DNA of 54,390 bases, taken from a bacterium (GTDB lineage: Bacteria; 4484-113; JAFGCY01). The translations under genes and the position numbers were made by a program. The stretch is from the NCBI GenBank assembly GCA_016932385.1, contig JAFGCY010000027.1:1-54390 (forward strand), written 5' to 3'. Below the pieces are notes generated by a model that worked only from the letters and a program-made list of their open reading frames with translations, was not told where the DNA came from and searched no databases. How positions within the stretch are numbered: position 1 is the stretch's first letter; every line of letters starts with the position of its first letter. Of the stretch, positions 1 through 7,685 are shown piece by piece.

Positions 1-48
1 CAGTATTGCTGCGATCAGCAGGCTCAACGTCCCCAAAACAAAGCGCAT
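1..48 (-). CDS. Start of an exported protein (partial, leaves the window)
   Basis: On the minus strand an ATG at 48 opens a frame reading MRFVLGTLSLLIAAIL before the window ends. A basic residue followed by a hydrophobic run is the beginning of a signal peptide. A GGGAG ribosome-binding site lies about 6 bases before the ATG. The opening resembles that of the lipoprotein at 1923-3833 (MRFTALVGLMLL), so this may be another lipoprotein of the same kind, but no lipobox is reached. It is divergent from the P-loop gene that starts at 71. Function cannot be given. Confidence 0.5.
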   Translation of the reverse strand, partial: MRFVLGTLSLLIAAIL

Positions 49-70
49 CGCTGTCTCCCATTCGCGGCTT

Positions 71-676
71 ATGCCTCAGTATACCCCGCGTGAGTGGCAG
101 TCGGCGTGGCGTATGATGCTTGGCATGCTCTATCTGATCGGCGGGCCGGGCCGCGCGGGCAAGACGACGCTGGCGAGGCGGCTGACCGCGCAACACGGCA
201 TCGCCTACTTCAGCCTGGACTATCTGATGATGGGGCTCTACCACGGCGCGCCGGAGACGGGGGTGGACCCTAATCGGCCGGAGGCGGCCGTGGCGCCGCT
301 GCTGTGGCCGGTGGTGCGGCCGCTGTTGACGGCGATGCTGGAGAACGGCGAGGAGTATTGCGTCGAGGGATTCGCGATCCGGCCGGCCGGCGTGGCCGAG
401 CTGGCCCAGCGGTTTCCCACAAGCATCCGCTGTTGCTTTTTAGGCTATCCGAACGCCGCTGCGGCGGTCAAGCTGCAGCAGGAGCGCACGCATCCGACCA
501 CCAATCCCTGGCCGGCGGACCGGTCCGAGGCGGAGGCCTTGGCCGAGTTCGAGCGCAACAAGCTGGCCAGCATCGAGTTGCGTGGTGAGTGCGTGGCGCA
601 TGGCTATCCCTTTGTTGATACTTCAGCAGACTTCGAGGCGGCGATCGAAGCGGCCCGGCAGCTCCTCGTTCCCTGA
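71..676 (+). CDS. P-loop NTPase, small-molecule kinase-like
   Basis: A 201-residue protein with a Walker A loop, GGPGRAGKTT, at about residue 24, followed by a compact alpha/beta protein with a typical kinase-like SLDYL segment about 20 residues later. This is the arrangement of stand-alone nucleoside- or antibiotic-kinase-like P-loop proteins (AAA_33/zeta-toxin-like fold); the substrate cannot be read. The first ATG (71) has no ribosome-binding site. ATG codons at 113 and 116, just before the P-loop strand, are equally plausible starts, and a TATACC at 80-85 could serve as their -10. It is probably monocistronic, since a strong promoter follows at 756. Confidence 0.55.
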   Translation: MPQYTPREWQSAWRMMLGMLYLIGGPGRAGKTTLARRLTAQHGIAYFSLDYLMMGLYHGAPETGVDPNRPEAAVAPLLWPVVRPLLTAMLENGEEYCVEGFAIRPAGVAELAQRFPTSIRCCFLGYPNAAAAVKLQQERTHPTTNPWPADRSEAEALAEFERNKLASIELRGECVAHGYPFVDTSADFEAAIEAARQLLVP

Positions 677-755
677 TCAGGTTAGGGCAAACTTCCTGAA
701 CAGCAGCACTGACCCCTTCGCGCGATGCGCGCCAACCGGTTTTTGCCTGGTTATC

Positions 756-784
756 TTGACATCGTGAGACTATAGTCTTATAAT
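756..784 (+). promoter_or_regulatory. Consensus sigma-70-type promoter of the tetR gene
   Basis: TTGACA at 756-761 and TATAAT at 779-784 are both perfect consensus hexamers separated by exactly 17 bases. Transcription should begin at about 790-791, which is the first base of the TetR start codon, so the mRNA is predicted to be leaderless. Confidence 0.9.
767..778. promoter_or_regulatory. Palindromic operator between -35 and -10 (TetR autoregulation)
   Basis: AGACTATAGTCT is a perfect 12-base palindrome. It fills the spacer and ends directly before the -10 hexamer. Flanking T765/A780 pair as well, giving a 16-base near-palindrome with one mismatched position. A repressor bound here would exclude RNA polymerase, and the adjacent gene encodes a TetR-family protein, so autoregulation is the natural reading. 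Binding is inferred. Confidence 0.75.
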
Positions 785-790
785 AAGATC

Positions 791-1405
791 ATGGTATCAC
801 AAACGGACTTGAGCCAGGGGCGTGTCAAGCAGAAGCTGAAGACGCGGCGCGAGCTGATCCAGGCAGCCTGGGAGCTGTTGAAGCAGGGGCGCCAGCCGAC
901 GGTGGACGAGGTGGCGGAGCAGGCGCAGGTTTCCCGCGCCACGGCCTACCGCTATTTCCCCAGCCGCGAGCGCCTGCTGATCGAAGCGGTGCTCAACCGC
1001 GAGGAAGCGGCGCCGGCGGAGGTGCTGGCCGGTGCCGAGGCGGATTCGCCGGGCGCGCGCGCGAGTTGTGTGCAGCGGTTTCTCTACGACCACGTTACGA
1101 ACAACGAAACGCTGCACCGCTCGCTGATCCGCGCGACGCAGGAGGAGTGGATCGAGCACAAGAGCCGGTTCGTCCTCAGGGGCGACCAACGCCTGAGCCT
1201 GATCCAGGAGGCGCTCAAGCCCGTGGCCAAGCGCTTGGGCCGGCGCAAGCTGAGCGACCTGACCTGCGCGCTGGCGGTGCTGATGGGCTCGGAGGCGTAC
1301 ATCGTGCTGCGCGACGTCTGTCAGGTCAGCCAGGCGCAGGGCCGAGAGATTATGAGCTGGGCGGTCGGCGCGCTGGTCGAGGCGGCCCTGGACCAGTGGA
1401 AGTAA
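791..1405 (+). CDS. TetR/AcrR-family transcriptional regulator
   Basis: A 204-residue protein with a TetR-type helix-turn-helix at about residues 20-65: the segment TVDEVAEQAQVSRATAYRYF matches the family's helix 2-turn-helix 3 region and is followed by the usual YFPSRERLL. The remaining helical part would be the ligand-binding and dimerisation domain; the ligand is unknown. The start codon lies 6 bases after a perfect -10 and has no Shine-Dalgarno sequence, so translation is probably leaderless. The palindrome in its promoter is the likely binding site. The GNAT-like gene begins 20 bases downstream and may be co-transcribed. Confidence 0.9.
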   Translation: MVSQTDLSQGRVKQKLKTRRELIQAAWELLKQGRQPTVDEVAEQAQVSRATAYRYFPSRERLLIEAVLNREEAAPAEVLAGAEADSPGARASCVQRFLYDHVTNNETLHRSLIRATQEEWIEHKSRFVLRGDQRLSLIQEALKPVAKRLGRRKLSDLTCALAVLMGSEAYIVLRDVCQVSQAQGREIMSWAVGALVEAALDQWK

Positions 1406-1425
1406 GCAGAGGAGAGGAAGGCATT

Positions 1426-1860
1426 ATGTATCCGTATCCATTGACCAGATGCAACCGGCTGGCGCGGGCCACGGCGTTCAAGGGCGTGAAGCGCGTCGAC
1501 CTGACGATTGACTGCGTGCTGGAGGACCAGCTGGGCCGGGCCTACGTCGATAACGCGGACGCCCCGCGAGCTTATCAGCTGCGCGTCGGGCCGCTGTGTT
1601 ATTTCGCCGGCGTGCCGGAGAACGGTGGGCGCGCGATGATCGACGAACTGGCGACGTATTCCATCGTCATGCCGTCGGCGGACGGCTGGATCGAGGCGCT
1701 CAACGAGGCCCGCGGCGCGCGGGTGGCGGAGTGCCTGGCGCGCGGCCTGGACCCGCACTGGGATGCCGCCAATGAGGAATCGTGCCGGCGGGCCGAGAAG
1801 CTCGGTTACATGCCAGCCGGTGAGTATCGCGCCTACTTCCTGAACCAGCCGGCGGCCTAA
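1426..1860 (+). CDS. GNAT acetyltransferase-like protein, shortened
   Basis: The start is the ATG at 1426, preceded by GGAGAGGAAG. The 144-residue product opens with a segment typical of the N-terminal half of a GNAT_acetyltran-type family (RAYVDNADAPRAYQLRVGPL, then a CYFAG motif). It ends with the family's C-terminal signature, DPHWDAANEESCRRAEKLGY followed by an EYRAYF strand. In full-length relatives, from memory about 260 residues, a central acetyl-CoA-binding part separates these segments; here they are nearly joined at about residue 95. The protein may therefore be an internally deleted, possibly inactive acetyltransferase, or a genuinely short variant. It follows tetR by 20 bases. Confidence 0.5.
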   Translation: MYPYPLTRCNRLARATAFKGVKRVDLTIDCVLEDQLGRAYVDNADAPRAYQLRVGPLCYFAGVPENGGRAMIDELATYSIVMPSADGWIEALNEARGARVAECLARGLDPHWDAANEESCRRAEKLGYMPAGEYRAYFLNQPAA

Positions 1861-1894
1861 TAAAAAAACCAGCCCCATGTGCCGGGGCTGGTTT
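1861..1894 (-). terminator. Intrinsic terminator for the leftward lipoprotein gene
   Basis: A perfect 11-base stem (AAACCAGCCCC at 1866-1876 with GGGGCTGGTTT at 1884-1894) encloses a 7-base loop. Read leftwards it is followed by a run of T (bases 1868-1862), the layout of a rho-independent terminator for the gene ending at 1923. Read rightwards it has no T-run but may still slow transcripts from the GNAT-like gene. Confidence 0.85.
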
Positions 1895-1922
1895 GCTGTC
1901 ATTGCATTGTGAAGTAGCTTGG

Positions 1923-3833
1923 TTAGTTGGCCGTGAAGTGCAGGCTGAAGTCGTAACGGCTGCCGCCCGCCTGGGGATAGATGTACATGTAGTATGTCCC
2001 CAGCGTATCCGTCAACTCCGCGCCGATCGCCAGCACGTCATTGCCGCTGTCGTCCTGGGCGATCGTCGTGATGGTGTTGCCTTCAACGTAGTCGAGACGG
2101 ATCTCCAGATCGCCGTGTTCGGGATCCAGCGTGTTGAGGATCCACTGGAACTGACCCGCGGCATTGAGCTGGAAGCTCAACACATCCGCCAGGTCACCGT
2201 CGAATCCGCCGCTCGGGCCGATGTCGCCTTTGAATGTCGGCGTGCCGCTGGCCGGGAACCAGGTCAGCGCCATCGCGCCAGCGCTGGTGTCGTTGTCTTC
2301 CATTTCGTCGTACTGCTGGTCGCCGCTGACGGTGAAGTTCACCGTGTCCTCGCCCCAGGCCCCGCTGTCGTCGAATACGCGCAGGCGAGCGGTAAAGCTG
2401 CCTACCCGATTGACAGTGTAGCTTTGGCTCGCCGGCGCCGCCATGCGCTCGAAGTCGCCGTCGCCGTACAGGTCCCACCAGTACTCGACAATCGCGCCGT
2501 CGGGATCGTAGCTTTGGTTACCGAGCAGGTTGAGTTCCTGGCCCTGCACCAGCGCCGTCGGCTGCGCGACCAGGTGGGCGACGGGCGCTTCGGTGTAGAC
2601 CGGCGCCAGGATTTTCAGGCCATAGTCGGCGGTTTCGTCGCTGCCCGTGGCGTTGCGGCAGAGCCAGTAATAACGGCCCGCCGGCAAGTTCAACTCGAAA
2701 TATTCGTTATCGGTTTGGCTGTCGGCGATGGCGACCAGGCTGCCGAACTCGTCATACAGATCCATCGCCAGGTCGGCGGTCTGGTGGTCGAAAAACATAC
2801 CCATCTGCAGCTTGGCGTCGGCGAGCAAGTCGAAGCGATACCAGTCCGCGCTGTCGCCGTTGTACACGCCGCCCGGCCCGAGGTTGGCCAGGAAGTCCGT
2901 GAACGGCAAGCCCGGCAGCGGCTGCGCCGTTTCCAGGCTGTCGTTATCCTCGATCTCGACATAGGCGGGCAGGTTATTGGCGTCGATGATGATCAGGTGC
3001 GTACTAACCTCGTCGTTGAGCCCCTGGTCGTCGGTCACCCGCAACATCACGTCATGCTCACCCGCCGCGAACAGCAGCCCGGCAACCTGCTCGCCGGCCA
3101 GGTCGTAAGTCCCGTCGGCGTCGATGTCCCAGTCCCAGGCGGTAATCGTGGAAAACTCACTGAAACTCGCTGAGCCGTCCAGCGTGACCGGGTTGTTGTT
3201 AAGCGTCAGCGACGGCGTAACGGTAGGAACGGCGACCGGTCCGGCCTCGGCGCCGAATAACAGGCCATCGACGTAAATCGGCGTGGTGCCCAGGCCGAGC
3301 AGGCAGGCCAGCAGCTGGCCCTTGTCGCTGATGAAATCCGCGACCGGCAGATTGGCCACCGGCTGCGCGCCGTTGTTGACCGGCACGGTCGTATCCACGG
3401 CGAACCAGCGCCAGCCGTCCTCGGTCCAGTCCGCCAGGCCCAGCCAAGTATTGCCGTTGACGGGCAGGGGCTGGTCGTCGCTGAAAATGACCGTGGCCTG
3501 GTTACCCTCGGCATAGCCCGGCAGATAGTAACCGAACATCGCGTAAGCGGGCGAGAACTCGTTGACCATGTTGTATTCGGGTTCCAGTTGCAGGGTCACG
3601 TCGTCCTGCTTGCCGGCGTTGGCGGTTAGGCCCACGACGTATTCGCTGCCCCGCCGCAGACGCTGGGCGGAAGTGGCCGTAACCTGGCGCGCCGCGAGGC
3701 TGGGCGCGGGGAGCACCGTGCCGGCTTGCTGGAGCGCGGGCGGCGTGGTACCCGCGTCCGGCAGGTTGGTCGAACCACCGCAGGCGGTCAACCCCACCAA
3801 GAGCATGAGTCCAACTAAAGCTGTAAAGCGCAT
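1923..3833 (-). CDS. Secreted lipoprotein with PKD and PPC-type domains
   Basis: A 636-residue protein with a signal peptide and lipobox LTAC followed by GGS (Cys about residue 18). Two PKD-like beta-sandwich segments are marked by ITAWDWDIDADGTYDL (about residues 230-290) and the matching YDPDGAIVEYWWDLYGDGDF (about 430-500). Two bacterial pre-peptidase C-terminal (PPC) repeats follow the pattern EIEDNDSLETAQPLP and EMEDNDTSAGAMAL, each with a DWYRFDLLADA- or DVLSFQL-type core. No catalytic domain is visible, so the role is probably surface adhesion or carbohydrate/protein binding. It has AAGGTGAG before the ATG and ends at a strong terminator. It shares its layout with the two giant lipoproteins at 13922 and 17114. 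Confidence 0.8.
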   Translation of the reverse strand: MRFTALVGLMLLVGLTACGGSTNLPDAGTTPPALQQAGTVLPAPSLAARQVTATSAQRLRRGSEYVVGLTANAGKQDDVTLQLEPEYNMVNEFSPAYAMFGYYLPGYAEGNQATVIFSDDQPLPVNGNTWLGLADWTEDGWRWFAVDTTVPVNNGAQPVANLPVADFISDKGQLLACLLGLGTTPIYVDGLLFGAEAGPVAVPTVTPSLTLNNNPVTLDGSASFSEFSTITAWDWDIDADGTYDLAGEQVAGLLFAAGEHDVMLRVTDDQGLNDEVSTHLIIIDANNLPAYVEIEDNDSLETAQPLPGLPFTDFLANLGPGGVYNGDSADWYRFDLLADAKLQMGMFFDHQTADLAMDLYDEFGSLVAIADSQTDNEYFELNLPAGRYYWLCRNATGSDETADYGLKILAPVYTEAPVAHLVAQPTALVQGQELNLLGNQSYDPDGAIVEYWWDLYGDGDFERMAAPASQSYTVNRVGSFTARLRVFDDSGAWGEDTVNFTVSGDQQYDEMEDNDTSAGAMALTWFPASGTPTFKGDIGPSGGFDGDLADVLSFQLNAAGQFQWILNTLDPEHGDLEIRLDYVEGNTITTIAQDDSGNDVLAIGAELTDTLGTYYMYIYPQAGGSRYDFSLHFTAN

Positions 3834-3879
3834 CGTTACTCACCTTGCTTGCGTCCGGCCGAGCCGGGTAATCAGTAAA

Positions 3880-3914
3880 TGATACTAAGACTCAGTATCA
3901 ATCATTCATGATAC
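3880..3914. promoter_or_regulatory. Cluster of TGATAC/GTATCA half-sites upstream of the lipoprotein gene
   Basis: Three copies of one hexamer lie within 35 bases: TGATAC at 3880, GTATCA at 3895 and TGATAC at 3909. The first two form an inverted repeat of 7-base arms (TGATACT / AGTATCA) around 7 bases. An ATCAT-TC-ATGAT palindrome at 3901-3912 overlaps the third. The cluster lies 47-81 bases before the leftward start codon at 3833, a good position for an operator. No protein is assigned. Confidence 0.4.
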
Positions 3915-4031
3915 CCGCTTGCGGGGGATTTAACCTACTGGCCGGAAGGCGGCCCGTGCGCTAACCACGCGGGACCCGCGCGACTGGATCCAGGTCGTCG
4001 AGTGCTCGGGCCCGGCCGGCACGGGTGGACG

Positions 4032-4037
4032 TATAAT
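4032..4037 (+). promoter_or_regulatory. -10 hexamer giving a leaderless mRNA
   Basis: TATAAT ends 6 bases before the ATG at 4044. No good -35 is seen at 17 bases (GGCCCG), and there is no Shine-Dalgarno sequence. Confidence 0.65.
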
Positions 4038-4043
4038 CTGCCC

Positions 4044-5303
4044 ATGCCGCAGGGCCCGCACAACCGGCGCGAGTCACCGCTGTCCACGGAGGACTGGCAG
4101 GGCGTGATCGAGCGCTTGGGGTGGGGCGGCCAAGGGCTGGGGCGCTTGGCCGATGGGCGCCTGGTGCTACTGGACTCCGCGCTGGCGCTGTTTCCGGGTG
4201 AAGAGGTCCAGGCCGAGATCCAGATCAAGTCGCGCCATGCCGAGGGTTGGGTGAGGGATTACATCACGCGCGATCCGCGGCGCGTGGCGGCCGGCTGCCC
4301 GTACGCCGGGGAGTGCGGCGGCTGCAGCCTGTGGGAAGCGGGGGAAGCCGCCGCCGAGTTGAAGCTCGCGATGGTCCGCGACCTGCTGCATCGCCAGTTG
4401 CGCGATGTGCCGGACTGCCAGTGGCTACCGGCCCCGCCGGACACCAGGCGCAGCCGGGTCCAACTGCACTGGGATGGCCAGGAGCTGGGATATTACGCCC
4501 AGCGCTCGCACACGCTCGTGCCCGTCGAAGTCTGCCCGATGGCGGAAGAGCCCGTATCCGCGGCGATCAAGCACCTGCGCCATGCCTTGCGGCATGAGCA
4601 ACTGCCGGCGCAACCGGACCGCTGGGAGCTGGTAGGCGGTACGCCCGTTGGCGATGTTGCAGCAGTGGAACTGCTCGATCCGCATCGGGCCTGGCGCTTT
4701 GACCGGGATGGCTGGCGCTCGGACACCATGCCGATGGAGCACCGGCTGGGCGGATTCCAACTGGAACAAGCCCCCGGCAGCTTCTTCCAGGCCTGCCCGC
4801 AGTGGGCCTGGCAGGCGCTCTCCGGCTTGCTGCAGGAGTGGGAAGTACGTGGCGAGACGTTATATGACCTATACGGTGGCTGCGGCCTGTTTTCGGTGAT
4901 GCTCTCGACGGCGCTCCGCCGGCTGGTGCTGGTGGAAAGCAACTCGCTCAGTACCGCCGCCGCGCAAATCAACCTGGCCAATGTCGTGGCTGATAGGAAC
5001 GATTTCGCAGTGCATTGCGCCGACGTGGCGGTCTGGCTGGAGCCGGGCCTGGGAAGCCGTGCCGACGTGATCCTCACCGATCCGCCGCGCGCGGGGCTGG
5101 CCAAGCCGGTCGTCGAAAGGCTGCTGACGGCCCAGGCCGGCACGTTGATCCTGGTCGGCTGCGACGGCATGGCCTTCTGCCGCGATGTAAAGGCGCTGGC
5201 GCCGGCCTGGCGGCTGGAACACTTGGCGGCGATCGACCTGTTCCCCAATACGCCGCTCGTGGAGTTCGTCGGGCTGTGCCGGCGAGTGAAGGACAATGGC
5301 TGA
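4044..5303 (+). CDS. TrmA/RlmD-family RNA (uracil-5-)-methyltransferase
   Basis: A 419-residue protein of the RumA/RlmD/TrmA family, which methylates C5 of a uridine in rRNA or tRNA using S-adenosylmethionine. An N-terminal TRAM-like part (about residues 15-70) precedes an iron-sulfur cysteine set, CPYAGECGGCSLW with a later CPM. The Rossmann methyltransferase has FFQACPQWAWQAL, YDLYGGCGLFSV (SAM loop) and DPPRAGL. The catalytic cysteine is probably in LVGCDGMAF, where relatives have SCNP. The length fits RlmD (433 in E. coli), but the target base cannot be read. The ATG at 4044 is chosen because TATAAT ends 6 bases before it. The gene overlaps the next one by 8 bases. Confidence 0.8.
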   Translation: MPQGPHNRRESPLSTEDWQGVIERLGWGGQGLGRLADGRLVLLDSALALFPGEEVQAEIQIKSRHAEGWVRDYITRDPRRVAAGCPYAGECGGCSLWEAGEAAAELKLAMVRDLLHRQLRDVPDCQWLPAPPDTRRSRVQLHWDGQELGYYAQRSHTLVPVEVCPMAEEPVSAAIKHLRHALRHEQLPAQPDRWELVGGTPVGDVAAVELLDPHRAWRFDRDGWRSDTMPMEHRLGGFQLEQAPGSFFQACPQWAWQALSGLLQEWEVRGETLYDLYGGCGLFSVMLSTALRRLVLVESNSLSTAAAQINLANVVADRNDFAVHCADVAVWLEPGLGSRADVILTDPPRAGLAKPVVERLLTAQAGTLILVGCDGMAFCRDVKALAPAWRLEHLAAIDLFPNTPLVEFVGLCRRVKDNG

Positions 5304-5685
5304 TCAAGAGTACCGCATCTGCAGCAAGTGCGGCACGCGGCGTGCCGTCGATGAAGCGGTTTGTCCCAGCTGCGGAAAGCGGCGATCGCGCCGCATCCAC
5401 CCGCCATGTGAATCGTTCTGGTCGCTGCCGTTGGACGTTCGCCGCGAGATCGCGAAGATGATGTACGCGGCGGTAGCGCAGGATTGGCCGGAGGAACAGG
5501 CTGCGGCCATGCTGTTTGCGCGGCTGGGCCGGCCGCGGTTCAAGGAGTTCCGCCGCTACTACCGGTTGATGACCTGGAGCTTCCGGACTACCGGCGGACG
5601 CGAGATCGATTTCACCTGGTACCGTGATAAACCGGCCAAGCACCTCAACCCGGTTACCGGTTTGCGGTGGCCGCCGCGGGAGTGA
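5296..5685 (+). CDS. Zinc-ribbon protein of unknown function
   Basis: A 129-residue protein that opens with a zinc ribbon: CSKCGTRRAVDEAVCPSCGKR gives two CxxC pairs 12 residues apart, at about residues 9-28. The rest is helical and basic and ends in a Trp/Arg-rich tail with no motif I recognise. The start codon lies inside the last codons of the upstream methyltransferase (8-base overlap) with AAGGA just before it, so translation is probably coupled. A role linked to RNA or the ribosome is only a guess from this pairing. Confidence 0.65.
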   Translation: MADQEYRICSKCGTRRAVDEAVCPSCGKRRSRRIHPPCESFWSLPLDVRREIAKMMYAAVAQDWPEEQAAAMLFARLGRPRFKEFRRYYRLMTWSFRTTGGREIDFTWYRDKPAKHLNPVTGLRWPPRE

Positions 5686-5737
5686 ACGGGGTGGCGGCTC
5701 CGGTGGACTTGCACTGCTGGTACACTACCTGCTTGTA

Positions 5738-6619
5738 ATGGACGAAAAGGATGCAAGCCCGTTTCTCGTGGTGCTCGGGATCGCCCAGGACGCCGGCTAT
5801 CCCGCCGCCGGTTGCCGCAAGCATTGCTGCCAGCGCGCTTGGGATCACCCCGAGCACCGGCGGCACTGCGCTTGCTTGGCTATCGTCGATCCGGCCAGCC
5901 GGCAGCGCTGGCTGCTGGATTGCACGCCGGACTTTCCCGCGCAGCTGAACATGCTCGATACCGTGGCGCCGGTGGCCGGCAGGCTGGGCGTCGAAGGTAT
6001 CCTGCTGACGCACGGGCACATCGGGCACTATACGGGGCTGATCCATCTAGGTCGCGAGGCGTTGGATGCCCATCGCATGCCGATCCACGCCATGCCGCGG
6101 ATGCGTAAATTCCTGGAAACCAACGGGCCCTGGGACCAGCTCGTGAGTAACCGCAATATCGATCTGCAGGACCTGGTCGCTGGCCGCGTCTTCGAGCTGT
6201 TCGAGGGCGTCTCATTATCCGCGTTCCTGGTTACGCACCGCGACGAGTACACCGAAACGGTCGGTTTCCGGATAATCGGGCCGCAGAAAACGGTGGTTTA
6301 TCTGCCGGATATCGACAGCTGGGATGGCGAGGGGCCGGGGCTCGCGGAACTGCTGGACGAAGTGGACACGGCGTTCATCGATGGCACGTTCTACGCGGCT
6401 AATGAACTGCCCAGCCGCGACATGGACGAGATCGCCCATCCGCTGATCACGGAAACTATCGAGCGGCTTAAGGCGCTGCCCAACGAGCTGCGGGCCAAGG
6501 TCCGCTTCCTGCATTTCAATCACTCCAATCCGGTGCTGGATCCCGCCAGCCAGGAAGCCCAGGCGGTCGCCGCCGCCGGCTGTGGGATAGCCGCGGAAAT
6601 GGAAATCGTCGAGCTCTAG
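5738..6619 (+). CDS. PqqB-like metallo-beta-lactamase-fold hydrolase
   Basis: A 293-residue MBL-fold protein. It begins VVLGIAQDAGYPAAGC, followed by cysteine/histidine-rich KHCCQRAW, the PqqB-type N-terminus. The metal motif is LTHGHIGHYTGL (HxHxGH, not the usual HxHxDH), with later histidines in LVTHRDE and HFNHSNP. PqqB relatives act in PQQ synthesis, but no other pqq gene is in the window, so this is better called a PqqB-like hydrolase of unknown substrate. The ATG at 5738 is preferred because the family's first strand starts right after it. TACACT at 5721-5726 is a possible -10, leaving at most a very short leader. Confidence 0.7.
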   Translation: MDEKDASPFLVVLGIAQDAGYPAAGCRKHCCQRAWDHPEHRRHCACLAIVDPASRQRWLLDCTPDFPAQLNMLDTVAPVAGRLGVEGILLTHGHIGHYTGLIHLGREALDAHRMPIHAMPRMRKFLETNGPWDQLVSNRNIDLQDLVAGRVFELFEGVSLSAFLVTHRDEYTETVGFRIIGPQKTVVYLPDIDSWDGEGPGLAELLDEVDTAFIDGTFYAANELPSRDMDEIAHPLITETIERLKALPNELRAKVRFLHFNHSNPVLDPASQEAQAVAAAGCGIAAEMEIVEL

Positions 6620-6638
6620 TCCCGGCCGTCGTCCAGGG

Positions 6639-7124
6639 CTAGGCGCTCACGCTTCCATCGCGATCGGGCCAGCAACCGAGCAGCCGGCGCAGCAGCGCGA
6701 CCTGCCCGAGGTGATAGGCGTTGTGGCTGGCGTGGCTGACGAGCATATCGCCGACGCAGTAATCAGCGAATACCTGGCGCTTCAAGGCCGCTGGATCCGT
6801 GGCCAGCGCGGCGATTGCCGTGCCAGAGCCCAGGAACGCTTCAACCAGCGCGGGCCAATCCTCAACGCTGACGGCCGGCCAATCGTCGCGGCCGGGCTGG
6901 AAGTCTGGCAGTTCGCCGCCCTGGGCCAGGTCCAGACGGGCCTGCTGCCACCAGTTCAGGTGGGCGACGAGTTGCGCGATGGAGTAGGGCAGACCCTCGA
7001 CGCGGCGGCAGGCCTCCGCGCCGGGCAAGCCCGCCAGGATCGCCGCCGGTCCAGCGTACTCCCAGTGTCCGCTCAGCAGCCATTCCAGCATCTGGCGGTT
7101 AGGTAGCAGGCCTGGATCACTCAT
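6639..7124 (-). CDS. DinB-family metal-binding four-helix protein
   Basis: A 161-residue protein with the DinB/YfiT layout: a first histidine in VAHLNWWQQAR (about residue 54) and a paired set in SHASHNAYHLGQVALLRR near the C-terminus (about 130-145), the usual three-histidine nickel/zinc site. DinB-like proteins include thiol transferases and stress proteins; the substrate is unknown. TATACT on the minus strand (7136-7131) ends 6 bases before the ATG, with no ribosome-binding site, so the mRNA is predicted leaderless. A second DinB protein of the same length lies at 53776. Confidence 0.8.
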   Translation of the reverse strand: MSDPGLLPNRQMLEWLLSGHWEYAGPAAILAGLPGAEACRRVEGLPYSIAQLVAHLNWWQQARLDLAQGGELPDFQPGRDDWPAVSVEDWPALVEAFLGSGTAIAALATDPAALKRQVFADYCVGDMLVSHASHNAYHLGQVALLRRLLGCWPDRDGSVSA

Positions 7125-7220
7125 GCCGGAAGTATAGCAGGGCAGGTGGACGCGGCGGTACTGCCGACGTGGCCAAAGCAGTCCGTTTGCTGTACACTTC
7201 CGATAGCGGAGGACACGACA

Positions 7221-7685
7221 ATGGCTGGTGTAGTACAGGTTGAATGGGATGATAGTCTAAGCGTCGGCGTGCCCTTTATCGACGAGCAGCACAAGCGGCT
7301 GATCGAGATCATCAACAAGCTGGACACGGCCTGTAAAAAAGGGCAGGCGCGCGAAGTCGTCGGCCAGTTAATCCACGGGCTGGGGGAATACGCGATCTAC
7401 CATTTCAGCGCGGAGCAGGACCAGATGCGCTTGACCGAGTACCCCGAGACGGCCGCGCACGTGGCCCAGCATCAGGAGTTCATCCAAAAGCTGATGGAAA
7501 TCGACGCGAAATTCAAGGCCAGCAACGTGCTGCTCAGCAGCGAGATCCTGTTGTTTCTGCGCAACTGGTATCTCAACCATATCCGCCTGGTCGATAAAAA
7601 GCTGGGTGCGTACCTGCTCGCCAGGCACAGGGAGAGCCGGCTGGCCGGGCCGGAGGATCCGCCCGAACCGGAGTCCGCGGATTAA
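7221..7685 (+). CDS. Bacteriohemerythrin
   Basis: A 154-residue hemerythrin. It carries the diiron ligands in canonical order: FIDEQHKRL, YHFSAEQDQM, HVAQHQEFI and NWYLNHIRLVDK (pattern H, HxxxE, HxxxH, HxxxxD), with the W-DDSLSVGVPFID opening. It binds O2 at a diiron centre, for O2 delivery, storage or sensing. The first ATG (7221) is preceded by GGAGGA at 7 bases, and TACACT at 7193-7198 is a possible -10. The acidic tail after residue 140 is not part of the fold. Its stop overlaps that of the convergent membrane-protein gene by 4 bases. Confidence 0.93.
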   Translation: MAGVVQVEWDDSLSVGVPFIDEQHKRLIEIINKLDTACKKGQAREVVGQLIHGLGEYAIYHFSAEQDQMRLTEYPETAAHVAQHQEFIQKLMEIDAKFKASNVLLSSEILLFLRNWYLNHIRLVDKKLGAYLLARHRESRLAGPEDPPEPESAD

